A stretch of DNA of 64,000 nucleotides from Atherinomorus stipes (lineage: Eukaryota > Chordata > Actinopteri > Atheriniformes > Atherinidae), in the NCBI GenBank assembly GCA_023101725.1, contig JALJCO010001224.1, positions 310,001 through 374,000 of the forward strand, read 5' to 3'. Under the pieces are notes generated by a model that was not told the DNA's origin, searched no databases, and was given only the letters and a program-made list of their open reading frames with translations. Within the stretch, counting starts at the first letter, position 1, and each line of letters starts with the position of its first letter. The position numbers and the translations under genes were made by a program. Below are positions 12,367 to 24,744 of the stretch, piece after piece.

Positions 12367-14084
12367 AAAACGATCAACTAATCAGCTGTCAGTAGCTTTT
12401 ATTCCAGCTCATTTCCTGAGCTTAGAATAATAAATGTTTACAGTATCGGTACCCAATTATTCCATCATATCTCGTTACCGTGCACTTTAACACAAATATT
12501 GCCTCATGATATTGTAGTAATTGTCTTTTTTCCTGCAGTGTGTTGTAACTGCGCATTATTGGATAGAAATACAAGCCAGTTGTCTTTACTAGTAAGGATA
12601 AGGAGGGAAAAGGCAAAGTTCGTTCAATCATCATGAAAGAGGGTTTTCCCAAATTGTGATGGACTCAACTTCTATCACAGCTGGTTTCCTGGCCACAGAA
12701 CTCTATGGTGGTCTGGCCTGGGACAAGGGGAAGGGGGGTCTAGTAGAAGTTGGTTGGTGGTGGTCACCAGCCATGTTCTGGATGATTGCTGGGTGATATA
12801 TGAGCTGTGACATAGCTTTAGCATGACAGATTCTGGGGAGAAAGAACAGAGAAAGAGGAAGAGAGAGTGAATGTTATAATGAGCAGAATGAAAAATGAAA
12901 GAGAAAAGGAATCTAAAGGTCGGAGGGAAAAGTGACAGAAAGAAGGGAATAAAGAGACTAAGAGTGTGGGGCCGACCTCAGTGCCCAAGATTACAACTGG
13001 CCATTGGTTTGCTTTATTAAACCCAGCTCTGCTTCCTTATGGAGTGTCAGGTTAGGCACATGCACAAAGAAAACCACATATGCACAGATGCATGCCTACC
13101 TCTATCTTTACTCCATCGTATATGTACTTCTGAACTCACAGCATATGATCCCATTTATGGCAAATGACTGAAGAATGTTTGGCTACAGCAGATCCATGCT
13201 CTCATTGCGTAGCAACTAGAGGCATGTTGATAATATTAGAGGAGGACTTGTGCTCTCACTCATAACCGTATCATTATTAAAACAAGTCCTTTGTTTTTAG
13301 TTCCACACACTCTTAAAATGGGGAGAGGTGAGGATAGGTTGGGAGTTGAGGATAAAAATAGAGGAAAGGATGGAAAAAAAGTTGCAAGGTCACATTATGG
13401 AACTTATTTATACTTTTCTGCGCTGCGATATTTTCCGTTGCTTGGAACCAAATGTGATTTCATACACCATGTCAACAATAGTTTTCACGCATTTTTGCAC
13501 TGCATGAAAAAAGGCTACTCCTGTCATGGCCAGCAGCTCACATCTCTGTGATCTAAGTGGCATCAGGAGCATGACTCTGACGCAAATCCCCCTGTGACGC
13601 TGCAGCACAATAAGTGTCTGTAATAGCTTTGTGGTATTAGAGGGGAAAAAGTGTCTAATTTCATATCACTCTGTCACCGCTGTAATCTGATATGTGCTAT
13701 GTTTTGTATTAAATGTTGTCTAGTTCAGTTGGTAGCATGAACACAGGAGGTTGCACCCCCACTTTTCTTTTTCTGGTTTTTCTGTGACAGCTTTGGCTAC
13801 CACGACACTAACTCACTATCTCTGTGTTCTTCACAGGGATCGACCGATACAGATTTTTTCAGGCCAATACAGATACCAGTATTGTCTCATTAGCCTCAGC
13901 CAATGGCTGATACAACCGGCTGATATTTGGGGCGGATACTGAATTTGACTCCCAAACTCATACAATGAAGGATACAATGAAAAGTAACTCTTTTGATATA
14001 AAAAAAAAGAACATGAAAACCAAAGTAGTTCCAAATGCCAGATGTGAATGTAGTCGAACCCAAATCCACTGAGATTTCAACACA

Positions 14085-15790
14085 GCACTGTTAATTTTGA
14101 CTGCAAACTTTGATATAGTTTTTGTCATAGTCTTTTGACTAAAATGTTTAGTTTTAGTCATAATTTTGTCATCTCAATTCAATTAGTTTTAGTCTAGTTT
14201 TAGTCAATGAAATAATCATATTATAGTTGACTAAAATACGGTGTAAAATGTAAATGAGCACTTTTGAATATATAACGCACAATGCACAGATTTTGCTTAC
14301 TCGAAATTAGTGCATTTTTATGTAATTTTCCTTCCTTATTTTTAATTTTTTTATTTTTTTGTTATACTTGTATGATCCCTGAGGGGAAATTAGGGCTCTG
14401 CATTTTACCCATCTCTGTACTGAGAGTATCAGAGAGCAGTGGGCTGCTACTTCAAGCGCCCGAGTATAGATATATATATATATATGATATGAGTAAAAAA
14501 TAAAATAACAGTCCATCTCACGCCTTAAACTGGAGACACACACTACACAATTATTTGCCCGATTTTACCCACGATTGTCAGTCTGGCGTAGTCTGTTTCA
14601 GTTGGGCCTGGTTGGGTTCAGTCTGCCTTGGCAGTCAGCGGAAAAATCTGTTAGTGTGTCTGTGGAAGCGACTCAGATCTCCAAGTGTGTTATAGAAACG
14701 GACCCGACGCAACCTCAGTCGTAATTTATGAAACATGTTTGAAAACTAGAGCAAACTACACCCGACTGCAAGCCGCACTGCAGAACTGCAGGGGCTGCAT
14801 GTGCAAAGAACTGCGTGGATTTCCCACTGAAACCTGGCGTAATCTATGAATATGCATGGATCCAAGTAGGTAAATTTACTTTGTACATACCAATAAATGT
14901 GGAATAGAGCACACGCGTTTGAGTACCTGCACTGGGGATTCTCCTCTCTGCACGATCAGAAAGACAAAATATGACTATTGAAGTGAAGAAAAACAAAGAA
15001 TTAAACTGAGAACGAACTTGAGACTGTTTTCGGGTAAAAATGTGTTCTATGGCAGCTGTCCTCCGGCATTACATGCGGACAGAGGAGAGGCGGTGAGGAG
15101 TCTGTCACGTCCTGCTGTGAGGTCAGAGTCGCACACATGGCAGTTGGCACACAAGGAGTCGTGATTTCCACCACCTCAGTCGGGTTTAACAATCTTGTTG
15201 TCTTTCCCGTGGAGAATACAGTCATTAAATGTGTTATCCTCAATCTTGAATGAATCTACAGAATCTAGTCAGTTAGTGTGAACGCCTCAGTCTTTCCAGA
15301 ATTGGCAACAACTGTGACAGTCGTGTAGCGTGTCCCTAGCATTAGCATAACAGGCATTGTTCATTTAAACAGTTAGTTTTTCTTTCCTCTTCACAACTTC
15401 ATTTCATAACGTTTCAGGTCTTTTCTTTTATCATTATATCAAAATAATTAGTCAATTCTTCCTGCAAAATAACTAAAATCACTTTAATCATGAAATGTGA
15501 AACACGTGTGAACTGTATAGCATCTCCCTGGGTCACCAGGGCAGCCTCACTGCACGAGTTTGTGTTCTTATTGGATGTCATCCCGCCTTTCAACACAAAC
15601 TAATTGAAAGGTTCTGATTGGATGTCATTGCTGTCAGGTATTTTCGTCTCGTTTTTATTCGATGATGAAAATGTCATTAACTTTCATTATAGTTATGATC
15701 CCCGTGCGTTTGTTCTGGTTTAGTTTTCGTCAAGAAAAATTGGTTGTTGACGATGACTGACAAATTTTTCGTCAACGAAATTAACACTGC
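14085..15790. mobile_element. Long non-autonomous DNA element with gcactgttaatttt termini
   Basis: Termini are gcactgttaatttt on the left and aaattaacactgc on the right, inverted. The subterminal blocks are related too: gtcaaaagac-type and tagttttagtcaatgaaa on the left, ttttcgtcaagaaaaat and ttttcgtcaacgaaa on the right. The interior (14280-15600) has no recognised coding sequence. No clear target duplication was found, so the superfamily is uncertain. Confidence 0.5.
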
Positions 15791-15937
15791 AGCGCAAAGC
15801 TTATTGTCAGAACACAAGTTGATCAAATAAATTAAAAACTCTATATTGTTCGATATGCGATTTGGCGGTCACTGTTCGATACACACCTGTACGGTTAGAT
15901 TTGATACGAGCACAAGTATTGTTGCACCCTTTATATA

Positions 15938-16440
15938 TGCAGTCATCCTCAAAATGATTCATACCCTTCAGCCTAAGAAGGAAAAAAATCAGTGAAATAA
16001 GCTGAAATTTGACAAAAATAATTTCAGTGAAAATCATGACATAGATTTTAACTTGTGGTTCAAAAGAAATATTAAAAACACACAAAAAATAAAAGAAGCA
16101 TGATTGGGCTCCAAGGCTAAAATTTTGTTGAGCAACACTTTGAGGCAATCACTGCAATCAGGAGTTTTCTCTAATGTTCAAAAAGACTTCTACACCTGTT
16201 GACAGGTATTTTGGTCCACTGTTCATGGGAAAGATGCTCCTATGTTTCTGGGACAGTTTTGTTTGTTTGATTTTTTTTAAATTATTATTTCCAACCACAA
16301 TTTAAAAGCAAGATTTTATTTTACTAAATTTTAATTTTGTAAATTTCTATTATTTGTTTCTTTAGATTCTTATTTGAATTACTGTTGTGAATTTAGACTT
16401 TTTCTTTAATTGGAGGTTTTGAATAATTTTGAGGACAACT
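15938..16440. mobile_element. Mariner-like non-autonomous element
   Basis: Left end tgcagtcatcctcaaaatg then attcataccc; right end ttttgaataattttgagga then caact. These are inverted repeats, and the element sits in a TATATA context as expected for TA-targeting elements. Related copies lie at 48534-48908, 59077-59490 and 62274-63215, with fragments near 29563-29680 and 49618-49805. All share 'caggtattttggtccactgt' and 'tttctttaattggagg' type blocks. No transposase frame survives. Confidence 0.6.
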
Positions 16441-18048
16441 ATATATATATATATAGAATTATGTAAATTATGCCACAAGGGGGTATTGGCTAACAAACCC
16501 AGCATATTAGATGATGCCGATACCAGCAAATATCGGCCTGTCCTTAGTTCTTATCTATTATTTAAGGCAAGCCAAAGTAACCTGCAGCTTTTCTCAATCA
16601 CATAATGAGCCCATACATCCAGCTCATTCATACATTCAGTTTTTACAATTTTTCATTGTTCTCTAGTGAGAGTGAAAGACAGAAGGACAATCTCTTTTTA
16701 TGGTTTGTGGTTGTCACAAATGTCAGTAAAGAGATGGGAAGTTTAAGGAAAGCCCTGAGATGTCTGTTTCAGCGCAGCCTGGCCCCTCACTCAAGTATCC
16801 CCACTGCTTTGAAGAGGTAAATTATTGGTTTGAAAGAAATTTCTCCCTGTCTACTTGTCTGCTTCACGAATTGACATCAGGACAGGAAGAAAGCAGGAGG
16901 GAAAAGAAAGGGAGAGGGCTTTTTTCATCCATATGCAACCTCATTTCTGACATAAAAAACACGTTGTGTCAGCATCAGAGAAGCGATAAATAAATCTTGG
17001 ATGGAACTTGAGAAGGTTCTTGTCAATGAAAACTTCAATGAGCTACAGACGGCCTTCGCTCCACTCCTGGCGGACTGTGATGATGTTTTAAGTCAATCCA
17101 GACTCAGGCCTTCCCTACTTTTCTTTTGTCTTAGTGAGGCTGCCTGGTCTTTCTCTGCTGCTCCTATCAGTCACAAGTTAATCATAGAGGCCGTTTAAAT
17201 CAGAGCACAGCAGAAGTGTCTTTTCAGACTTTAGAGGACATTGAAATTAATATCTTTAATGGGATGAAAGGAACATTGAATGTCGGTTGTCTGCTCACCC
17301 ATTGAGTCAGAGAAGAACCCCTTCACTCTTCTATACGACTCTCCAACAGGCCAGATCTCACTGTTTAATCCTTTTTTTCCCCTTTGCCTGCCTTCTAGGG
17401 TTGGGGAATAGTAAAAATTAAACATTAGGTCAAACTGAGCAAAGGACTTTGTCCTCAGTTCGTGTGAATAGTAGCCCACTTTTTCTTTTAATGGAAAATG
17501 GGTGGTTCAGATAGGTACTGTACAGTATGCTGTTTTGTGTTTCCATCATAACCAACTGAACCTAACTGAGCCATTTCTGGGCCCCATTCAGTTGTAGGTC
17601 CATAGCAGAAGGATAGGGTACAGTTAGGGTGGAGCTGCTGACATCAGTAGGCATGAGCTGGTATGAGATTCTGAGGATGTGATAACCTTTGGCAAAAATA
17701 TCACGGTTTCATGGTTGAGGAAATTAGCTGGTGTTATCCATCTTAGCAATAAAGATTGATCACAGAAAAAAGTTATGGATACTGTAGGCAGATTTGGTCA
17801 GTAGCATGCTAAGATAAATTCTGCTTACCAAATCTGCCTCAGTTTAAAAAAATACTAAAAGATAGAGATGAAGAAAAGATACGATATGCTAGTTACTATA
17901 TCTGCCTCATTTTTTAAAAAAGATATGTGTATTAGCTTTCTAACAAATAAGACAGTAAATAGATAAAGAAAATAACAGTGAATAAAAGGAAAGAAAGAAA
18001 AAGGCTTACTTGTGTATTCAAATTCAGATCGTGTGTTGTCACTCCTCG

Positions 18049-18640
18049 AAAATACTAAAATGTGCAAAGACAGGGTCGCTCCGAGCCGTGGGGGCAAATG
18101 ATTGACAGTCCTGCTAACACTTACCGAGCTAATCCAAAGTGAACAGGAACAAGCGAAGATAGACCGTTTAAAGGTAAGACATGCTCAGACTTGCTGTTAA
18201 CCATCTAAAAGCCACCGTTGTGCAACTCTGCTACAGGCTGAAGCCTTCCTGGGAACAAGCAGGGAGCTAGCTATTAGCCACCGCAGCTAAAACCGGCATC
18301 CGGTCTGCTGGTTGTCAATTAAAATGACAAGTCGCTAATAATGTGTAATTTCAAGATTAAATAACATCAAAACAGATGAGTTATTAAAAAAAAAATTACC
18401 CCTGCACAGTTGACATGAAGGTAAACTTGACCTAACCAGGCTGTAAACATGTTGTTAATTTCTGCTGTAAACTTGTTCATTTCTGCTGTGAAGTTGGCCT
18501 TTTTTTAACATGGGAGTCATATTTTAACATGGGAGTCAATGTGGATTTGTTCTGTTTTGGAGCCAGCCTCTAATGGATGAAGAAAGAACTACAATTATTT
18601 AACTTTACATCTGGGCTTCACTCTTTTCCGGTGGAGTTGC
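18049..18640 (+). repeat. Interspersed repeat, copy 1 of an inverted pair
   Basis: Blocks such as 'ggggcaaatgattgacag', 'gaacaggaacaagcgaagat', 'ctgctgtaaacttgttcat' and 'acatgggagtcaatgtgg' recur in reverse complement at 21245-22020. The two copies form a widely spaced inverted pair. The class is uncertain, but similar sequence is common in teleost genomes. Confidence 0.65.
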
Positions 18641-18661
18641 CTCTTGGGTCATATCCGATTT

Positions 18662-18684
18662 AAAAAAAAAAAAAAAAAAAAAAA
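18662..18684. repeat. Poly-A tract
   Basis: Twenty-three consecutive A residues, followed by another A-rich stretch at about 18700. No retroposon body with target duplications could be tied to it. Confidence 0.9.
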
Positions 18685-19019
18685 TCAGTACAAGAATTTT
18701 AAAAAAAAAAGAAATACTAAAAGATAGAGACGACGAAAAGATCCAATGTGGTTGTCACCATATCTGCCTCAGAAACAAGCTCATTTCACCGTCACTGATA
18801 TACTTGTTCTTTTCAAGACAGCATCTGTACACAGTGTGAGAGACCTCTACGTTCTCCCTGACAAGACTTCCCATTAAAAAACAGAAGAAAACACTCCGCT
18901 GGAACAATGACCAAAAATTTTTGTGGTTTTGAAACCTTGACCTTTCATGCCGTTCATACAACACAGCCCATTGATTTGAAAGCAAGGAAAAATCACACCT
19001 TGTGAAAAAAGCAAGCACG

Positions 19020-21060
19020 AGAGATAAACACCCTGCAGGAGTTAAAGTTTCAGTTCACCGTTTATTCATTGATAATAAGACAAGACGGCAGCAAGCATCA
19101 GTGATGTCTGGTCAGCTCTGGAACTACAAACATCTCTCGCTATCGTATTGTTGTTAGTTGTGTCATGATTGTTCTCGCCGAACCATGTTCGAGAACCTGG
19201 TTGATCCCAGAGTTGGATCTAAAGCCTCCGTTTGACGTCCAACTGTTTGTTTTCCCTGATGGGACAGATTGATGGTTTCCACGTATTCAGTCCATCATCA
19301 GCAGAATAAACTGTAGTACAACGGTTGTTGATCAGAACATCTGTCACGCTTCCCGAAGCCTGACTGATGGCTAAGCCTGACAGTTGAGTCAGCTTGCCAA
19401 AGCGGGGTGGAGCAAAGCTTTTGGAAACTTCCACTTTTGTCATTTAGAAGTGAAGCTTTCAGTTATTCTCCCCCATGGAGGGTAAACTGAAACACGACCC
19501 CCCCCCCCCCCCCCCCGCAGCCATGGTTTATGAATCATTTCTGTGATAAAGACTTTTCAGCCTTTAGTGTCAGCTTGTGCTCTCTTCATTAGATAATGTG
19601 TTAAACAGACACAAAGGTGTAGGTCTATAACCATCTTCTACTCTAATATGAGGAAAGCATCCCTGAAATATGAATATAGATGTTATCAGCAATAATATAA
19701 TTATAATATGCTGTACTTGTTGCAGAATACAGTTAAGAAACATATTTTTCATGCTTAGTTTAATAGGCAGCTTGATACACATGGGCCAAGTTTAAGACAT
19801 GAATATGAGAGCGGTTGGTTTTAAAGCCCCCGCAGCAGACTGCTCTGGATGTTACCGAGCCCCGAATCAATGACAGATCCACATAAATGTGTTTGTATTT
19901 ATGTCATCTAGTAGTGTCTGCAGAGCTGGCTCCCTGCAGAGAGCCAACCAGCCCATCTGAGGGTAGTGACTAGTGCCGACTGAGCACATAGCTCCACGTC
20001 AAAGGGCCGTAAATTTCCACCATTATTCCCATTGAAGTGCCTCAGCAGCACCAAAACCCCAGTCACGTCTTGGCTACCACCACACGCAGACGCCTCCTCA
20101 AAGCTGAGACATAAATATTGATCTCCATGGATTATTAGTAAACAAGAATGCTCTGCTTGTTTTGTCTTTGGTTCTGTCCCATAAGTAGAGAAAGAGAAAG
20201 CCTTTGCAAGAGGCCCTGCATAAGTAATGCAGACACTGGAGAAGGAAGGAGAAGGCAGTAATTCAGAGATGCATTTCAGCAATCGAGAGGCTGGTTTAGC
20301 ATCGTTAATTGTGGTTTGTATTTTTGAGCGCCTCTCTTGGTGGAACCACGCTGGCATCCTGTCATGGCAGCTGCTTCAAAGCTGTAATGCCCCTGTTTCT
20401 CATGCTAACCGAGATTGTCAGAGCAGCATCGGGCTGGGGGTACAGGAGGCTGAGAGGCGAGCCCTCTCATCCAGAACTGGCTTTTAATGACCTATCTCAC
20501 CGCTGGCTAATTATTTCCTTACTAGCGGCGATGTGAGAATCGTCTATGTCATAGCACATGTTTATCACTCCGGGTGCATTTGTGTCTCCCTTTTTCCTCC
20601 CACACACTCTCATTTCTTTCTCACTTGTTCTGTAACTCCTGATTTAGTCTTTCTTCACAGCCCCCCCCCCCAGCCCGCCCCCCCTTCACTGTCCTCCAAA
20701 CCTCGCTGCCTAGGCACATTAGTGTTTGCCAAATTGCTTCAGCATGAAGACTCCTTAATTGTGGTAATTCAGTGGCAGAAAGAAGCATGGTCTGAATGTG
20801 CAGAGAACATATGCCACTGCTTTAGCGGGCAGACAAAAAGACAGGCAACACCTGGAGGAGATGGAAAATTATGAAGACTAGACCCCCAGTCTCTGCTACC
20901 ACCAGAACTGTCACCACCACATCACTGTCTTTTTACCATGATTGTCGGATGCAATGAGTAACACTCGCATAATCTCCCTGCAGTCTGCCAGAAGCAGCCT
21001 CGGCTTTCTGACATGGCAAAAGCATTTCTCTGTGTTTGCCTCTTCTCGTTTTTTTTCATT
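19020..21060. other. Low-repeat, relatively GC-rich intronic block
   Basis: No transposon termini were recognised here except a poly-C run. The core 19900-20880 has long openings on both strands: an unrecognised 149-codon minus-strand frame at 19908-20357 and + frames at 20227-20487 and 20533-20874. No splice-bounded exon was identified. The repeat-poor composition and homeodomain-like cores such as 'ctaattattt' make it a candidate conserved non-coding region, which is inference. Confidence 0.4.
19498..19516. repeat. Poly-C tract
   Basis: Nineteen consecutive C residues, a site prone to length errors in sequencing and replication. A second run of about 20 C lies at 54665-54684. Confidence 0.95.
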
Positions 21061-21244
21061 TGTGTCCACAGTGTACATTTAAATAGTTAGAAAAGAAGTG
21101 GAGGGTAAAAAGACAGTTGATTTTTGTTGTTTGTTTATGGACTACTAGAAGAAAACCAAACGTGTGGCCCAATGGGCAAACTCCGCTGGAAAAGATTGAA
21201 GCCCGGAAGTAAAGTTTAACAATAATTGTTTTTTTCTTCATCTG

Positions 21245-22045
21245 CTAGGGTCTGGCTCCAAAATACAGCAAATCCCCATAGACTCCCATGTTAAAAAGAT
21301 CAACTTCACAGCAGAAATAAACATGTTTTCAGCAGAAATAAACATATTTACAGCCTGGTTAAAAACATAATCTCAGGGTTAATAGGTCAAGTTTACCTTC
21401 ATGTCAAAAGTGAGAGGGTATTTTTTTTTTTTTTTATAACTCATCCGTTTAGGTGTTATTTAATCTTAAATTACTCATAATTAGTAGGACTGGGTAAAAA
21501 TATTGATGCACTGAAATATCACATTATTTTCATATGCAGATTTCATATTGATATTTATAAACGTGATATTGATCTATTTTAACAATGAAATCTTGTGAGA
21601 TTTCATCAGTCTCTTATGAAATCTCGCAAGATTTCACCAAAACCTGTGAGATTTTGTAACAGAACGACAAAATCTCGCGAGATCTTGTTAGTAAAATAGA
21701 TCAATCCCGCGTTTTTAAATATCAATATGATATCAGCATATGAAAATGTATTAGGAGCGTATCCTTTTGATTGACAGGTGCAGCTGGTGGCTGCGAGTTA
21801 GCTCCTTGTTTGCTCTCGATAAGGTCTCAGTCTGCAGCAGAGTAGCAAAATGGTGTTTTTAGCAGCTAACAGCAAGTCCAAACATGCCTTCCCTTTAGCC
21901 TGCTGCTTAGCTAATCTTCATTTGCTCCTGTTAGTTTCGAGTTAGCTTGGTTAGCATTTAGCCCAGAATACATTCGCTGTCAATCATTTGCCCCGAGGCC
22001 GCGCTTTGCCCATTTTAGTATTTTCTGACACACGCGACAGGGCAA
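21245..22045 (-). repeat. Interspersed repeat, copy 2 of an inverted pair, interrupted by a MITE
   Basis: Read on the minus strand it matches the repeat at 18049-18640 through shared blocks: 'aaaatactaaaatg', 'ggggcaaatgattgacag', 'aacaggagcaaatgaagat', 'ctgctgtgaagttg', 'acatgggagtctatgggg'. A palindromic MITE of the TCTCGCGAGA family (about 21485-21760) interrupts it. Confidence 0.65.
21485..21760. mobile_element. Palindromic MITE of the TCTCGCGAGA family
   Basis: Begins taggactgggtaaaaatatt; the expected mirror-image right end is eroded ('atgatatcagcatatgaaaa' is followed directly by other sequence). The body is a long imperfect palindrome of 'aaatctcgcaagatttc' type units. An intact TCTCGCGAGA lies at 21673-21682. 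Same family as 28354-28592, 33768-34191 and 38793-39065. Confidence 0.65.
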
Positions 22046-24744
22046 GATGGCGACAGTGGGAAACGCCCAACTGGCTTCACTTTCCCCTTTTTAGACATGA
22101 CTAGCAAGACAGATACGACGCCCTTTTTTTTTTCCCACAATCTTTGGTCTTAAATGATCTTACACTCCAAAAGATTTCTGTCACTTAGAAAAATGACAGT
22201 GTAAAAAAGGACAAAAAGCAACAGATCCACGTGTTTTTGCCAAGTAATCTCTTTTTTTTTTTACCAGTAATCTCGACAGAGCCTTTATATTAGCCAATCA
22301 GGAAGAGATCAGGGCGGGTCTTTGCACAGCTGTCCCCTGTCAGTCTGAGGTTTGAAAATTTCATACCGGTTACGAGTTATAGATGGAGGTAATGATGGCC
22401 AAAAGTTGTTGTTCAGTCTATCTTTTTTGACATTATCTTTGTAAATGTAGAGGGATCTGTGTTTTTGCCAGTGTGGTCATGAAATAGGTATAAAACTCTG
22501 TTCCAAGTGGTCTTAGAAAGGTCTTCAAAGAGTCTTAAATTTAACTTGTTAAAACGTGCAGGAACCCTGATATAGGTAGAATAAGTGGAGTGTAAACAAA
22601 GAGTTGATTGCTTTTTGTTAGTTGTTTACAGACAACTAGAAGAAAACCAAATGTTTGGCCACAGATAATGCTTTCAGACAGACATCGTTCTGGTTCTTGG
22701 GTTTCAGAACCTTTGTGTTTTCTAGCAAACCAGAACCATCAGACCAGTTTGTCTGGAACCCAAGCGGGAGGACTTTACTCCGTGGGCGTAAATGTGAACA
22801 GCTTAAAAGATGGACGTTCAACCCTACATCCAGCTCCACTTTTGTTCAAGTTTTTTTTTTTTTTTTTTTTTTTTTTACTAACAGTATTCCTTTACTTTCT
22901 TAAGTTTATTATTTGGTCTAATGTTCAGGTGAACTCAGCTTTTGCCCACCGATGATGTAATGGTTCAATGAGAAGAGCTGCTATTTTTTTACTTCTTTTT
23001 CATGTTATAAACTTTTTTTTGTATGCTGTTTGCACCAGCTGGTTCAGAACTGGGTTCAGGAACTGGCACCAGTACAGAGCCTTGCTGGTGTGAAGGTCTA
23101 GAAATGATTAGAAACAACAGAATGACTTTTTTTTGTTCTTATTCTCTAAACGGTTTAAGCAGGATTGCCTGTTTAGCTATTTAACAAAGGTAGACTTTGC
23201 TTCTCAGATAAATGGGCAAACTCTGTCGTATATCTGAGCACATCTGCTGATGTTATTTGGCACCTATAACGCTTTCCTTTCTATGTCCAGGTAAAGTTTA
23301 CCTGTAACTCACAGTGAGGGTGATGACATATTTATCGTAAGTACTGTCATTGGTTCTCTGAATTCTTGTTCTTGTTGCGTGCAAGAAGAGAAGGATTATG
23401 GGATTTCTTTTCTTTAGAAATGCGACAAACTCTTAGAACACAAATTGTAAAAGTAGAAAAAAAATCTGAAGGTGTTTGCTTTTACTCTCCTAGAATGTTT
23501 TGGTGAGATATGAGATTTCATGACAGTCCTATCCTCTGCAGACGCGTTTGAGAAAGCTGCTCTGCTCTCAGCTTTAACTGCAGGACAAACCACCACTGCT
23601 TTGCCTTGTCTGTTTTCCTGTCCCGTTCCCTCTGCATGTGTCTGTATTTCTGCTGTGTGTCAGCTCTGGGCAGGACGCCAGCAGACCTGCTCCTACTTAC
23701 TGCTTCTACTTCAGCCCCTCCTGACTTAGGAGAGACAGTTATTGTTTCTGCATCAGCACTTAATGGCTCAGCTGGCTGCTTTCAGGCTACCCAACTTGTC
23801 TATGTCTACCTCTTTTTCTGTCAGCCCCCTCGCTGCTTTGGGCCCGCTGCCAGACTCGGGGCTTGTAGTACTCTGGGTTATTTATCCTCCATTGTCCCTT
23901 TACCTGCACATGAGGGTTCGGCCATAATGTTCTGCATCTTGACAGCCGATTGCTTTGCTTGTGAAGGTGTTATAACTTAAATCAAAACACAGCTGCTGCA
24001 GATGTTTTAGCACAAGTCAGAGTTGTTTCTTTGTAATATGCTGAATTCTCTTCTGTTGTGTTCTGATTAAAACTAAAACTTTCTTACTACACTACAGTGG
24101 AAGTGCTGTGATTCTTGAGTGAAAGTGTAATTTTCCCTGCTCCATCACCGTAGGCAGATAAGTTTCCCATACCATTGAAGAAGTGAGAGCAGGACATGTT
24201 GGAATGTGTGAAGCATGGCTCTCAATTCTCCAGATGTCTTGCACACTACACTCACACACATTTACCCTCTAACAATGGAGGTATGCACAAAGTAGCCCCC
24301 ACTTCCCGTATGCATCACTGTGTGTGTTCTGTATTTGGACACAAATATCCACGACTGAGTGATGAAATGACACGAGCGTTCATCCAGATAGTTTCTGAGT
24401 TTTCCTCTCTGCTGTTGCAGAATGTTTGGGTACGCTCTCCCCCAGAGTTCGCCCACAAGACAAGAAGCTTGCAGCGCTTTGTTGCTTTGTTTCCACAGAC
24501 TTCTCAGCTGTGATGGTCATGGGGAGAAGTGAAAATACAAAAGTGGCTGCACTGGATAGCAACTTGATGCTAATGATGGTTGATGTACATATGTGCAAGG
24601 TTTTCTCATACAATCTGTTCGTGTGAAGATTAAATGAACATGGCATATCAGCTCACCTAAAAACCACTTTCAGGATGAAAAAAAATATCCGTTTGGAATG
24701 ATGCAGCTGTAGCTCTAAACCTCCATCAAACCATGTTACAATGA

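Larger units (their letters stand above)
13836..16556. mobile_element. Composite DNA-transposon relic with two nested insertions
   Basis: The left end is gggatcgaccgatacag; toward the right lie 'gtattggctaacaaaccca' and 'accagcaaatatcggcc', which match the 8143 and 58898 copies. Two other elements interrupt it: one at 14085-15790 and a mariner-like element at 15938-16440. Only relic non-coding sequence remains. Confidence 0.5.
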
